Of a stretch of DNA of 64,000 bases, positions 53,223 through 60,976 are shown in pieces (within the stretch, counting starts at the first letter, position 1; each line of letters opens with the position of its first letter). Below the pieces are notes generated by a model. The model saw only the letters and a program-made list of their open reading frames with translations, made no database searches and had not been told where the DNA came from. The position numbers and the translations under genes are program-made. This DNA comes from JAPLKX01 sp035530195. GTDB taxonomy: Bacteria > Hydrogenedentota > Hydrogenedentia > Hydrogenedentales > SLHB01. Where the stretch lies: the NCBI GenBank assembly GCA_035530195.1, contig DATKVG010000160.1, positions 1 to 64,000 on the forward strand. Reading direction: 5' to 3'.

Positions 53223-55505
53223 CTACGAGACCACAGTAGGCCGACTTCGCCGAAGTCGCGCCTTCTGCTGAAGTCGGCCAACTGATGCCACAGTCACTCC
53301 GGCGAACAATGCGACGCTTACCAAAGACACCCAGCGGCCAATCAGGTAAGACCTCGGCACATATTCGAGCAGGATCGTGTGTTTGCCGGCGGCGAGCGGC
53401 ACGGCGCGGATGACGCCGTTCGCCCGCAGGACGTTATACGCGGGTTGCGGCCCCGGCCTCAGCGGCCGCGCCCGCCATCCCGGCGCGTACGAGTCCGTGT
53501 TGATCAGGATCGCCGGTGTTGGCGTGTCAACCTCGAGTACGGCGCTGTCCGTCGAGGTGGATAGCACATTCATGCTGCCGCTCTCTCCCGGCGACGGGGC
53601 CGGATCCGGCTCAGATTCGAGAATGACTTCGCGCGACGGATCGAACCCGCCCGCTTCCATGGCGTCGAACGTCTCCGAAAGCCCTTCAATCACGCGATAC
53701 TCGTGAACCAGCAGAAACCGCGGCAGCGGCGCGGGCACGCCGGGCGCGTCCTGCAACGTCCCATCACTCAACATCACGTATTTCAGCCGCAGCATCGACA
53801 ATAGCGGGCTCAGTTCCGCGTCCGCCACGGGGTCCGGGCCTAACGCCGAGATCTGGCGCTTGAACTGGATCGTCCTCATGAGAAATTGGACGTATTGCGA
53901 GGGCATCACGGCCTCATTTCCCCAGATTTCGTAACCACCCGCGCAATGAACCCGGTTGAACACAGCGGGGTTATCCAGCACGCGCACCTCTTCCACCAGC
54001 TTGGCGATTGATGATGGCGGCAGAGCGTTGTGCCTTGTTGCCAGGTCAACAGCGTCCCTGTGTGTCCACGCAAACGCGGTCATTTCCACCACGCCCAGTG
54101 CCACGATCCCGTATGCGGCCTTCGGCCAGCGTTCCGCCGCAAGCAGCATCGCACCCACGAGACTGCACAGGGCACCCGCGCGCGCCAGTTCGCCCAGCGG
54201 GATTTCAGCGTCGGCAGCAGAACCGTTGCCCCGCGGGGTCTGGTGGACCCATGCCGCGCCGCCCAGCAGCATCAGGCCAAGCGCGAGCACAAACACGGCC
54301 GCGATTCGGCCGATGCCCCGTGCGCGAGCACCGCCGCGTTGCTTCACGACCGCGTCGAGCCCCTGCCCCGCCAGCATCGCCAGCAGCAGCGACGCGACCA
54401 CTAAAAAGCGCGCGGGCGCGCGGAAGCTGCCAAACCCGGGCAGCGTCTTATGGAGCAGCCCGAAAAACGGCGTGTACCGGCCGAGCGCAACCAGTGTCAG
54501 AAACAAAACGATGATCAGAAATCGCCACCAGGCGCGCCGGTCACCTCTCAACAGGGCGAGCACCACCAGGACCAGGCCCCCCACGCCAACGTAAAAACCG
54601 GTCTCCCAGATGGTCCAGCGGCCCCAATAAGGGCGGGTGATATCGTCCCCGAAGAATCCCGGCATGATCAGCAACAGGAAGTTCTCTGGCGGGAACGATC
54701 TCGTGGTCGTGAAATCGTAGGAAGCGCCGGCGCCCCGCATGGACGCGCCAGCCACCTCGAGCGACGGCCAGAGTTGGATCGCGGTCAACAGCAGCGGCGC
54801 CGCCGCCATCACCGCCAACGCCGCCAGCCGCTTCGGGCTCATGGCGACGCGCCGGAGGTGGAGCAGCACGTACAAGCCCACGCCGACGCCCACGATGAAC
54901 ACCGGGTGCGGCGAGCCCGCCAGCAGCATCATCGTAACCGCGAACGCGCCGCCCAGCACCCACGATACCCGCGGCTGCTCGATCGTCTTGTCGACGGCGA
55001 GAAACAGCAGCGGCGACCACGCAAACACGGCTATCATCGTAAGGTGGCCGCCGAACACGTGCATGAAAAACGCGCCCGAGAACATCGCCGTCACGCCGGC
55101 GAAAAAAGACGCGAGCCGCGTCAGTCCGCGCCCGCGCGCCCAGGCGAATGTCAGCGCGCCCATCAAGAACACGTGGAATGCCAGGTCCAGGTTCAGCGCC
55201 TTCGCAAGCGGGAGAAACAGATAGATCAAGTTCGGCGGGTAAAACAGCGCCGACTGAAAATTGCCGATAAACGACACGCCCGAAAACACGTGCGGGTTCC
55301 AAAGCGGCACGTTGCCGTGCCGTATCTCGCCAAACCCGTACATCCGGCACGAATTGTAAAAGTTCAGCACGTCCCCGTTCGGGCCCGAAGCCGCCCACTC
55401 GCCCCGCGCGAACAGCACGTCCGAAAACACCGCCAGCACAAGCCCCGCCAGCACAACCACCGCCACTGCACAATGCGTCGACTTCGGCCTACGTATACTT
55501 TTCAT
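53223..55505 (-). CDS. YfhO-like multispanning membrane protein
   Basis: A 760-residue inner-membrane protein of the YfhO family, related to bacterial GT-C glycosyltransferases involved in cell-wall or teichoic-acid glycosylation. Around twelve hydrophobic segments are visible. The hallmarks are SDVLFARGEWAASGPNGD, GNVPLWNPHVFSG and SALFYPPNLIYLFLP in the N-terminal loop, and a C-terminal soluble part ending ILINTDSYAPGWRA then HTILLEYVPRSYLIGRWVSLVS. ATG 55505 overlaps the GH89 remnant by 17 bases. The final 15 or so residues (QQKARLRRSRPTVVS) are encoded by an inverted repeat at 53239-53279, so the C-terminus looks repeat-derived. The catalytic donor is unknown. Confidence 0.82.
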   Translation of the reverse strand: MKSIRRPKSTHCAVAVVVLAGLVLAVFSDVLFARGEWAASGPNGDVLNFYNSCRMYGFGEIRHGNVPLWNPHVFSGVSFIGNFQSALFYPPNLIYLFLPLAKALNLDLAFHVFLMGALTFAWARGRGLTRLASFFAGVTAMFSGAFFMHVFGGHLTMIAVFAWSPLLFLAVDKTIEQPRVSWVLGGAFAVTMMLLAGSPHPVFIVGVGVGLYVLLHLRRVAMSPKRLAALAVMAAAPLLLTAIQLWPSLEVAGASMRGAGASYDFTTTRSFPPENFLLLIMPGFFGDDITRPYWGRWTIWETGFYVGVGGLVLVVLALLRGDRRAWWRFLIIVLFLTLVALGRYTPFFGLLHKTLPGFGSFRAPARFLVVASLLLAMLAGQGLDAVVKQRGGARARGIGRIAAVFVLALGLMLLGGAAWVHQTPRGNGSAADAEIPLGELARAGALCSLVGAMLLAAERWPKAAYGIVALGVVEMTAFAWTHRDAVDLATRHNALPPSSIAKLVEEVRVLDNPAVFNRVHCAGGYEIWGNEAVMPSQYVQFLMRTIQFKRQISALGPDPVADAELSPLLSMLRLKYVMLSDGTLQDAPGVPAPLPRFLLVHEYRVIEGLSETFDAMEAGGFDPSREVILESEPDPAPSPGESGSMNVLSTSTDSAVLEVDTPTPAILINTDSYAPGWRARPLRPGPQPAYNVLRANGVIRAVPLAAGKHTILLEYVPRSYLIGRWVSLVSVALFAGVTVASVGRLQQKARLRRSRPTVVS
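53239..53279. repeat. Inverted repeat at the 3' end of the yfhO-like gene
   Basis: GGCCGACTTC (53239-53248) and GAAGTCGGCC (53270-53279), perfect 10 bp, with a nested GACTTC/GAAGTC. It lies within the last codons, near the junction of two convergent genes separated by only 7 bases, and may serve as terminator for both. Confidence 0.75.
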
Positions 55506-56038
55506 ACAGGCTCCGCACGACCTCGATAGTGTCGCCGGCGGGAGTGGGGGGGAGGCCGGTGCTGTGCGTCCACTCGTCTTCCCATGCGCGGATTTCCTGC
55601 TCGAACGCCGCCGCGTCGAGCGTCGCTCCCCAGTTCTCGCCCAGGCGCGCGAAAAACTTCTCCCATCGCGGCACGTAAAACGTCGAGATGAGCCCCGCCC
55701 AGTTTTTCCGCGCGCCGCACCGTCGAAAAATCCGGCAGCGGATTTGGCAAGTCGAGTTGATCCCCCAGCCACGATACGTGCGCGTTGCACCCGTACTTCA
55801 AATACCAGTTCAGGCCCGACGCCATCGCCACGCCCGTCGAACCGCACACCGTCGCCGCGCCGTCTTTCACCTCGACCTCGAACACATCAAGGCCGTTCTC
55901 CGCGGGAATCGACACAAAGTTGAACTCGGCCGCGCGATCTCCCAGCACACGCCGCGCCAAATCGCCCGCCGCCTGCTCCGGCGTCGCCGCAAACGAAGAC
56001 AAACTGGCCGCAACTAACAATGCAGAAATGAAACGCAT
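55489..56038 (-). pseudogene. Remnant of a GH89 alpha-N-acetylglucosaminidase gene (internal deletion)
   Basis: Two ends of one gene remain. The 5' part (from ATG 56038) encodes a signal peptide (MRFISALLVAASLSSFAATP) and the GH89 N-terminal domain (VCGSTGVAMASGLNWYLKYG, HVSWLGDQLDLPNPLPDFSTV). From about 55720 to 55703 the sequence passes, one frame over, into the GH89 C-terminus: NWAGLISTFYVPRWEKFF, then WEDEWTHS and GDTIEVVRSLYEKYT. Intact GH89 proteins have about 700 residues; roughly 500 in the middle, with all catalytic residues, are missing and the two parts are in different frames. The enzyme would have cleaved terminal alpha-GlcNAc, for example of heparan sulfate. It overlaps the yfhO-like start. 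A misassembly cannot be excluded. Confidence 0.8.
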
Positions 56039-56064
56039 GGCGAATCCTCCAATTCAAGGATTTA

Positions 56065-56091
56065 AACCGCAAAGAACGCAAAGATTACAAG
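56065..56091. repeat. Nonamer tandem array (3 units)
   Basis: AACCGCAAA, GAACGCAAA, GATTACAAG. It lies 26 bases upstream of the GH89 remnant start and past the end of the SDR gene, and resembles the arrays at 33544 and 34094. Confidence 0.75.
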
Positions 56092-56119
56092 AACTTTGAA
56101 AGATCCGTATCCAAGGTTC

Positions 56120-56953
56120 TTACTCTTGCCCGCGGTTGAGTTTACTCGGCAGGTTCTTGCCGCGCGTCGCGAGGCGCAACACGATCCGCATCAGCCACGA
56201 GAGGTGCCGCGACATCCACACCATTACCTTGCCGTGCCCCGTGATGACGGCCTCGAACTTGCGCCGGTAAATGTACCGCACGATGCCGCGCGCCGCCTTG
56301 TCCGTCCGAACAACCAGCCACTCCGGCACGGGATCTTTCGCCTTCTTATGCAACACGCCGCGGTTGTCTATACGCCGGATGTCACTGTCCACAAACCCCG
56401 GCTGAATGCACGTCACCGACACCCCGCGGTCCGCCAACTCGTAATAGATCGACTCCGCCAGGCCCGTCACCGCGAACTTGCTGGCCACATAAGCCGACGT
56501 GCCCGGCGTGCCGGCCCGGCCCGATACGCTCGACACCAGCCCCAGCCGGCCGCGCCGCTCCACCAAGTACGGCAGCACCGCGTACACCGTATCGAGCAGG
56601 CCGAAGAAATTCGTGTCAAACTGCCGGCGGTACCAGCTTGTGTCGAGGTCTTCCATTACGCCCGACACGCCATACCCCGCGTTGGCCACCGCCACATCGA
56701 TCCCGCCGAACTCTTTTGTGGCGCGCGCCGCAGCTTCGACCAGCGTCTCGGGTTTCGTCACGTCGCACACGACCGCGATCGCCCGCTGGCCCATGGCCTC
56801 GATTTTCAGCCGCACCTCCTCGAGCAAGTCCGCCCGCCGCGCCGCCAGCGTGACGTGCGCACCCTGCCGCGCGAACTCGAGCGCCATCGCCGCGCCTATC
56901 CCCGACGACGCCCCCGTAATAAAAACGCTCTGACCTTCAAATCGCCTGCGCAT
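56120..56953 (-). CDS. SDR-family NAD(P)-dependent oxidoreductase
   Basis: A 277-residue classical short-chain dehydrogenase. TGASSGIGAAMALEFA is the cofactor loop; ANAGYG, the catalytic Ser in VSSVSG and YVASK with Tyr and Lys are in order. AARR after the second strand suggests NADP preference. The C-terminus has a hydrophobic, basic helix (MVWMSRHLSWLMRIVLRLATRGKN) as in membrane-associated SDRs of the DltE/YqjQ group. Substrate unknown. It stands alone, in the same direction as the GH89 remnant. Confidence 0.88.
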   Translation of the reverse strand: MRRRFEGQSVFITGASSGIGAAMALEFARQGAHVTLAARRADLLEEVRLKIEAMGQRAIAVVCDVTKPETLVEAAARATKEFGGIDVAVANAGYGVSGVMEDLDTSWYRRQFDTNFFGLLDTVYAVLPYLVERRGRLGLVSSVSGRAGTPGTSAYVASKFAVTGLAESIYYELADRGVSVTCIQPGFVDSDIRRIDNRGVLHKKAKDPVPEWLVVRTDKAARGIVRYIYRRKFEAVITGHGKVMVWMSRHLSWLMRIVLRLATRGKNLPSKLNRGQE

Positions 56954-57146
56954 GGTTCAGCCTCTCCCTGAAAGGTTCAAAGGCCATTTTACAGGAATAC
57001 TAAGCGCGCTGCTAAAAAATGAGGCCGCCGCTCTTTGAAGTGCGCCCGCGATCGCGGGAGCTTGCTACCGCTTCCTTCAGGGGGGAGTGACAACGAGGAC
57101 CTGCCAAACGTATACTTGGCACATCCGGGCAATAAGGAGAGTCGCG

Positions 57147-58781
57147 ATGCTGAAACCGTTCCTTTGCGCAATGCTAATCTGCGCGGCAGCCGGCGCCGCC
57201 GAGACAACCTATGACGTCGTCGTGTACGGCGGCACCTCGTCGGCCGTCATCACGGCCGTACAGGCCCGCCAGATGGGGAAAACAGTCGTCGTCGTATCGC
57301 CCGACAAACATCTCGGCGGACTCACCAGCGGCGGGCTCGGCTGGACCGATTCCGGCGACAAAAGCGTCATCGGCGGCCTCGCGCGCGGTTTTTACCACCG
57401 CATATGGCAGAAATACGTTCCCGACTCCGCCTGGCGGTGGCAGAGACGCGATGAGTTCGGCAACAAAGGCCAGGGCACGCCCGCCATCGACGGCAACGAA
57501 CGGACGATGTGGGTCTTCGAGCCGCACGTGGCCGAGGAGGTGTTCGAAGATCTCGTGCGCGAGTTCGAGATCCCCGTGCACCGCGACGAGTGGCTCGACC
57601 GCAAGAGCGGCGTCCGCAAAAACGGAAACCGCATCGAGTCCATCACGACGTTGGCCGGCCGCCAGTTCCGCGGGAAAATGTTCATCGACGCCACCTACGA
57701 AGGCGACCTGATGGCGGCCGCGGGGGTGACGTACCGCGTGGGCCGCGAGGCCAACGCCGAGTACGGCGAGACCCTCAACGGCGTCCAAATCGCCAACGCC
57801 ACAAAACACCAGTTCGAGCATTGCGTCGATCCGTACGTCGTGCCTGGCGACCCATCGAGCGGCCTGTTGCCGCGCATCCACGGCGGAAGCCCGGGCGTCG
57901 ACGGTGAGGCCGACAACCGCGTGCAGGCATACAACTACCGCATGTGCCTGACGACGGCGCCTGAAAACCGCATCCCGTTTCCCAAGCCGGACAACTACGA
58001 CCCGATCCAGTACGAGTTGCTCGCCCGCGACATTGACGCCGGCTACCGCGGCATGACCGGCAAGTTTGACCTGATTCCCAACAACAAAACCGATACCAAC
58101 AACTACGGGTCGTTCTCGACGGACAATATCGGCATGAACTACGACTACCCCGAGGCGGACTACGAGCGCCGCCGCGAAATCCTGCGCGAGCACGAGAACT
58201 ATCAAAAGGGTTATTTCTGGTTCCTGGCCAACGACCCGCGTGTCCCGCAGGACGCGCGCGACAAAATGAGCCCGTACGGCCTCGCCAAGGACGAGTTCCT
58301 CGACAACGGCGGGTGGCCGCACCAGATCTACGTCCGCGAGGCGCGGCGGATGGTGGGCGAGTTCGTGATGACCGAGCGGCACCTCCGCCGGCAGAAACCC
58401 ACGCCGAGGCCCGTCGGCATGGGCTCGTACAACATGGATTCGCACAACGTCCAGCGCTATGTGGCGCGCGACGAGCAGGGCCGGGCCTGCGCGCGAAACG
58501 AAGGCGACGTCCAGGTCAGCCCCGGCGGGCCTTATCCAATTGACTACGGCGCACTGCTCCCCAAAGAATCCGAATGCGCCAACCTGCTTGTCCCCGTCTG
58601 CGTGTCATGCACGCACATCGCCTACGGCTCGGTGCGGATGGAGCCGGTGTTTATGATCCTCGGCCAATCCGCGGCCACCGCCGCGTCTATCGCCATCGAC
58701 AACGGCGTTCCCGTGCAGCAGGTCGATTACGAAAAGCTGGCCGAACGACTCATAGCAGACGGCCAGGTGCTGGGGAAGTAG
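57147..58781 (+). CDS. Secreted FAD-dependent oxidoreductase (FAD_oxidored family)
   Basis: A 544-residue protein. AAGGAGA precedes ATG 57147 by 6 bases and a signal peptide (MLKPFLCAMLICAAAGAAE) follows. The FAD-binding dinucleotide fold starts TYDVVVYGGTSSAVITAVQA, then KHLGGLTSGGLGWTDSG, the family signature. A second conserved part is MFIDATYEGDLMAAAGVTYRVGREA and near the end LLVPVCVSCTHIAYGSVRMEPVFMILGQSAATAA. Proteins of this family are abundant in Planctomycetes and Bacteroidetes polysaccharide gene regions and are linked to sugar oxidation; the precise reaction is unknown. It is convergent with the ribose-type permease gene. Confidence 0.88.
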   Translation: MLKPFLCAMLICAAAGAAETTYDVVVYGGTSSAVITAVQARQMGKTVVVVSPDKHLGGLTSGGLGWTDSGDKSVIGGLARGFYHRIWQKYVPDSAWRWQRRDEFGNKGQGTPAIDGNERTMWVFEPHVAEEVFEDLVREFEIPVHRDEWLDRKSGVRKNGNRIESITTLAGRQFRGKMFIDATYEGDLMAAAGVTYRVGREANAEYGETLNGVQIANATKHQFEHCVDPYVVPGDPSSGLLPRIHGGSPGVDGEADNRVQAYNYRMCLTTAPENRIPFPKPDNYDPIQYELLARDIDAGYRGMTGKFDLIPNNKTDTNNYGSFSTDNIGMNYDYPEADYERRREILREHENYQKGYFWFLANDPRVPQDARDKMSPYGLAKDEFLDNGGWPHQIYVREARRMVGEFVMTERHLRRQKPTPRPVGMGSYNMDSHNVQRYVARDEQGRACARNEGDVQVSPGGPYPIDYGALLPKESECANLLVPVCVSCTHIAYGSVRMEPVFMILGQSAATAASIAIDNGVPVQQVDYEKLAERLIADGQVLGK

Positions 58782-58830
58782 CTTCATCCGTCCGATCAGT
58801 TTCGCCAGAAGCAGGCCCTGCTATAGGCGA

Positions 58831-59835
58831 CTACTTCCTCCGCCGTATCACATCCAGAAACACCGCGCCGAGTATCACGCCGCCCTTCACGACGTACTGC
58901 AGCGAGAAATGAACCCCCGCCTGGTTGAGTCCCTTGTCGAGGATGCCGATGATGACGGCCCCGATCAGCGTGCCGGGCATTGCCCCGATTCCGCCGCTGA
59001 AGCTCGTTCCCCCGACCACCACGGCGGCGATCGCGTTCAGTTCAAACCCCACACCCGACGCCGGTTCCGCCGAATAAAGCTGCGAGGTATGTATCATCCC
59101 GGCCACGCCCGCCAGCAGCGAGCACACCACGTACACAATCACCGTCGCCCGCGCCAGCGGGATCCCGCTCAGCCGCGCCGCCTCGCTGTTGCCCCCGATC
59201 CCGTACAGGTGCCGGCCGAACCGCGTGAAGTGCAGTACCACCGCCGGGATCGCGAACAGCACCAGCATCACCACCACCGGCACCGGCAACCAGCCGAACA
59301 GCCGGCCGTTGCCCAGCGCCAGGAACACCCCGTGCGACTCGTCGATCGCCATCGGCCGCCCTTCGTTGAATCCCAGCGCCGCGCCACGTGCCACCAGCAT
59401 CGTCGCCAGCGTGATGATGAACGGCGGCATCTTCGTCTTCGCCGCGAAGAAGCCGTTGAAGCCCCCGAACAGCGCCGCAACACCCAGTCCCGCCGCAAGC
59501 CCCGCCGGCAACACCCACGCCGCACCTTCCGGCGCGCGCGTAAACACAAAGACCGTCGTCGTCCCCACCAGCGCCACCAGCGCGCCGACCGACAAGTCGA
59601 TCCCACCGATCAGGATCACCAGCGTCATTCCAAACGCGATGATGGCGTTTACCGAGATCTGCTGCGCGAGGTCAAGCAGGTTGTCCGGCGCCAGCAACGT
59701 CGGCACCCACAACCGGAACAGGCAAAGCAGCCCAACCACCGCCGCCACCAGCGGCCCATATTGTTTGCCCGCTCTCAGCAACTCAACACCCCAGCCAATG
59801 TTGTCTTTATTGTGGCACAGGCGTCTCACCTGCAC
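58831..59835 (-). CDS. Ribose-type ABC sugar permease (RbsC-like)
   Basis: A 334-residue inner-membrane protein with 8-10 hydrophobic segments. Family motifs: NAIIAFGMTLVILIGGIDLSVGALVAL at about 60-86, FFAAKTKMPPFIITLATMLVARG, GGNSEAARLSGI (the EAA-like loop contacting the ATPase) and VVVGGTSFSGGIGAMPGTLIGA. It takes up a pentose or similar sugar with the binding protein encoded 12 bases upstream. The first codons are part of the GGCG-AGA-CGCC hairpin repeat (59815-59834), so the true N-terminus may start later. No gene for the double ATPase RbsA is present. Confidence 0.88.
   Translation of the reverse strand: MQVRRLCHNKDNIGWGVELLRAGKQYGPLVAAVVGLLCLFRLWVPTLLAPDNLLDLAQQISVNAIIAFGMTLVILIGGIDLSVGALVALVGTTTVFVFTRAPEGAAWVLPAGLAAGLGVAALFGGFNGFFAAKTKMPPFIITLATMLVARGAALGFNEGRPMAIDESHGVFLALGNGRLFGWLPVPVVVMLVLFAIPAVVLHFTRFGRHLYGIGGNSEAARLSGIPLARATVIVYVVCSLLAGVAGMIHTSQLYSAEPASGVGFELNAIAAVVVGGTSFSGGIGAMPGTLIGAVIIGILDKGLNQAGVHFSLQYVVKGGVILGAVFLDVIRRRK
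59815..59834. repeat. Degenerate GGCG-AGA-CGCC hairpin over the permease start
   Basis: On the minus strand TGCAGGTGAGACGCCTGTGC followed by CACAATAAAG, clearly related to the hairpin at 30139-30159 and the sequence after it. It sits between the binding-protein stop and the permease coding region. Confidence 0.6.
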
Positions 59836-59847
59836 ATCTTTATGCTA

Positions 59848-60801
59848 CTACGACTTTTTCTGCTGCATATAGGCGTCGGCATTCTCCGCCGCGATCAGCT
59901 CGACGCGGATCTTCACGTCTTTCTCGACCGGCTTGCCCTCAAGATGCTCGTACGCCTTTTCCGCGGCCACCTTCCCCATCTCGTATGGAAACTGCGCCGA
60001 CGTCGAATGAAGTTTCCCTGCCTTGATGGCCGCCACGGCTTCCGCCGACCCGTCCACCGTCACGATGGTCACGTCGGCCAGTTTTCCCGCCGACTCGAGT
60101 GCGCTCACCGCGCCCAGCGCGCTCGGATCGTTGATCGGAAACACCGCATTGATCTCCGGGAAACGCCCCAGCAAGTCGCGCATCAGCGGCCGCGCGCCTT
60201 CCGCGGTGCCCTGGCCTTCCTGCGTGTCGAGGATCTTCATGTCGGGGTATTTGGCGATCTCTTCTGTGAACCCGGCGACCCGGTCGATGCACGCTTTGTT
60301 CACCGACCTGTGCAGGATCACGATGTTCGCGGGCCGCCGCACCTGCGCCAGCGCGCGCGCCGCCAGCCGCCCCGCCTCGACGTTGTCCGACGCCACCTGG
60401 CACAACACCAGTTCCGCGTCTTTCACCGGCGCGTCGACCACGATGCACGGCACGCCCTTGTCCCGCGCCTGGATCAGGCTCCCCTTGATGCCTTCCCAGT
60501 TCACCGGGTTGATGAACACCGCCGCAACGCCTTTCAGCAGCAGGTCGGAGATATCGTTTTTCTGTTTGAGGCTGTTGAACTGCGAGTCCAGCGTGATCAG
60601 CGTGTCCCCGTGCGCCTCGATAACGTCTTTCATCCCGTTGTTCAGGTCCACGAAAAACGGATTGTTCATCGTTTGAAACACTACGCCGAACGACCGCCCT
60701 TTCGTCTGGGCTTCCGCGGGCGGTTTCTCCGCCGGCGTGCAGCCAATCACCACGCACGCCGCCACGACGCAGCAGATTATCATTCCGCATAGAACTTTCA
60801 T
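59848..60801 (-). CDS. Sugar ABC transporter substrate-binding lipoprotein (RbsB-like)
   Basis: A 317-residue periplasmic binding protein. The lipoprotein signal is clear (CCVVAACVVIGC, lipobox VIGC). The two-lobed Peripla_BP_4 fold starts FGVVFQTMNNPFFVDLNNGMKDV; QKNDISDLLLKGVAAVFINPVNWEGI and VPCIVVDAPVKDAELVLCQVASDN line the sugar site, and FPINDPSALGAVSALESAG and VTIVTVDGS follow. It delivers ribose or a related sugar to the permease encoded 12 bases downstream. A ribosome-binding site GGAGG precedes the ATG. Confidence 0.92.
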   Translation of the reverse strand: MKVLCGMIICCVVAACVVIGCTPAEKPPAEAQTKGRSFGVVFQTMNNPFFVDLNNGMKDVIEAHGDTLITLDSQFNSLKQKNDISDLLLKGVAAVFINPVNWEGIKGSLIQARDKGVPCIVVDAPVKDAELVLCQVASDNVEAGRLAARALAQVRRPANIVILHRSVNKACIDRVAGFTEEIAKYPDMKILDTQEGQGTAEGARPLMRDLLGRFPEINAVFPINDPSALGAVSALESAGKLADVTIVTVDGSAEAVAAIKAGKLHSTSAQFPYEMGKVAAEKAYEHLEGKPVEKDVKIRVELIAAENADAYMQQKKS

Positions 60802-60976
60802 GGCGCACCTCCATATATCACCCCGATAGCATGAAGTTTTCCCCCCGGCAAGTCAATTTGAAAGGCCGCGGGTAGCATCGCGGTGGGGTCGCGCTCCCGC
60901 GCGACCGTACAAGGCGCGGTTCTTCGACCCGGCGCCTACGTTGAAACGCCACCGTCCCCGGTTCCGATCCCGCCGC

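Noticed and set aside
55505..55847. Upstream extension of the yfhO-like frame by 114 codons
   Set aside because: The extra part is out-of-frame GH89 remnant; ATG 55505 with GGAG upstream and the transmembrane start fits better.
58909..60792. Plus-strand open frame of 627 codons
   Set aside because: Arg/His-rich antisense of the permease and binding-protein genes, which have clear family motifs.
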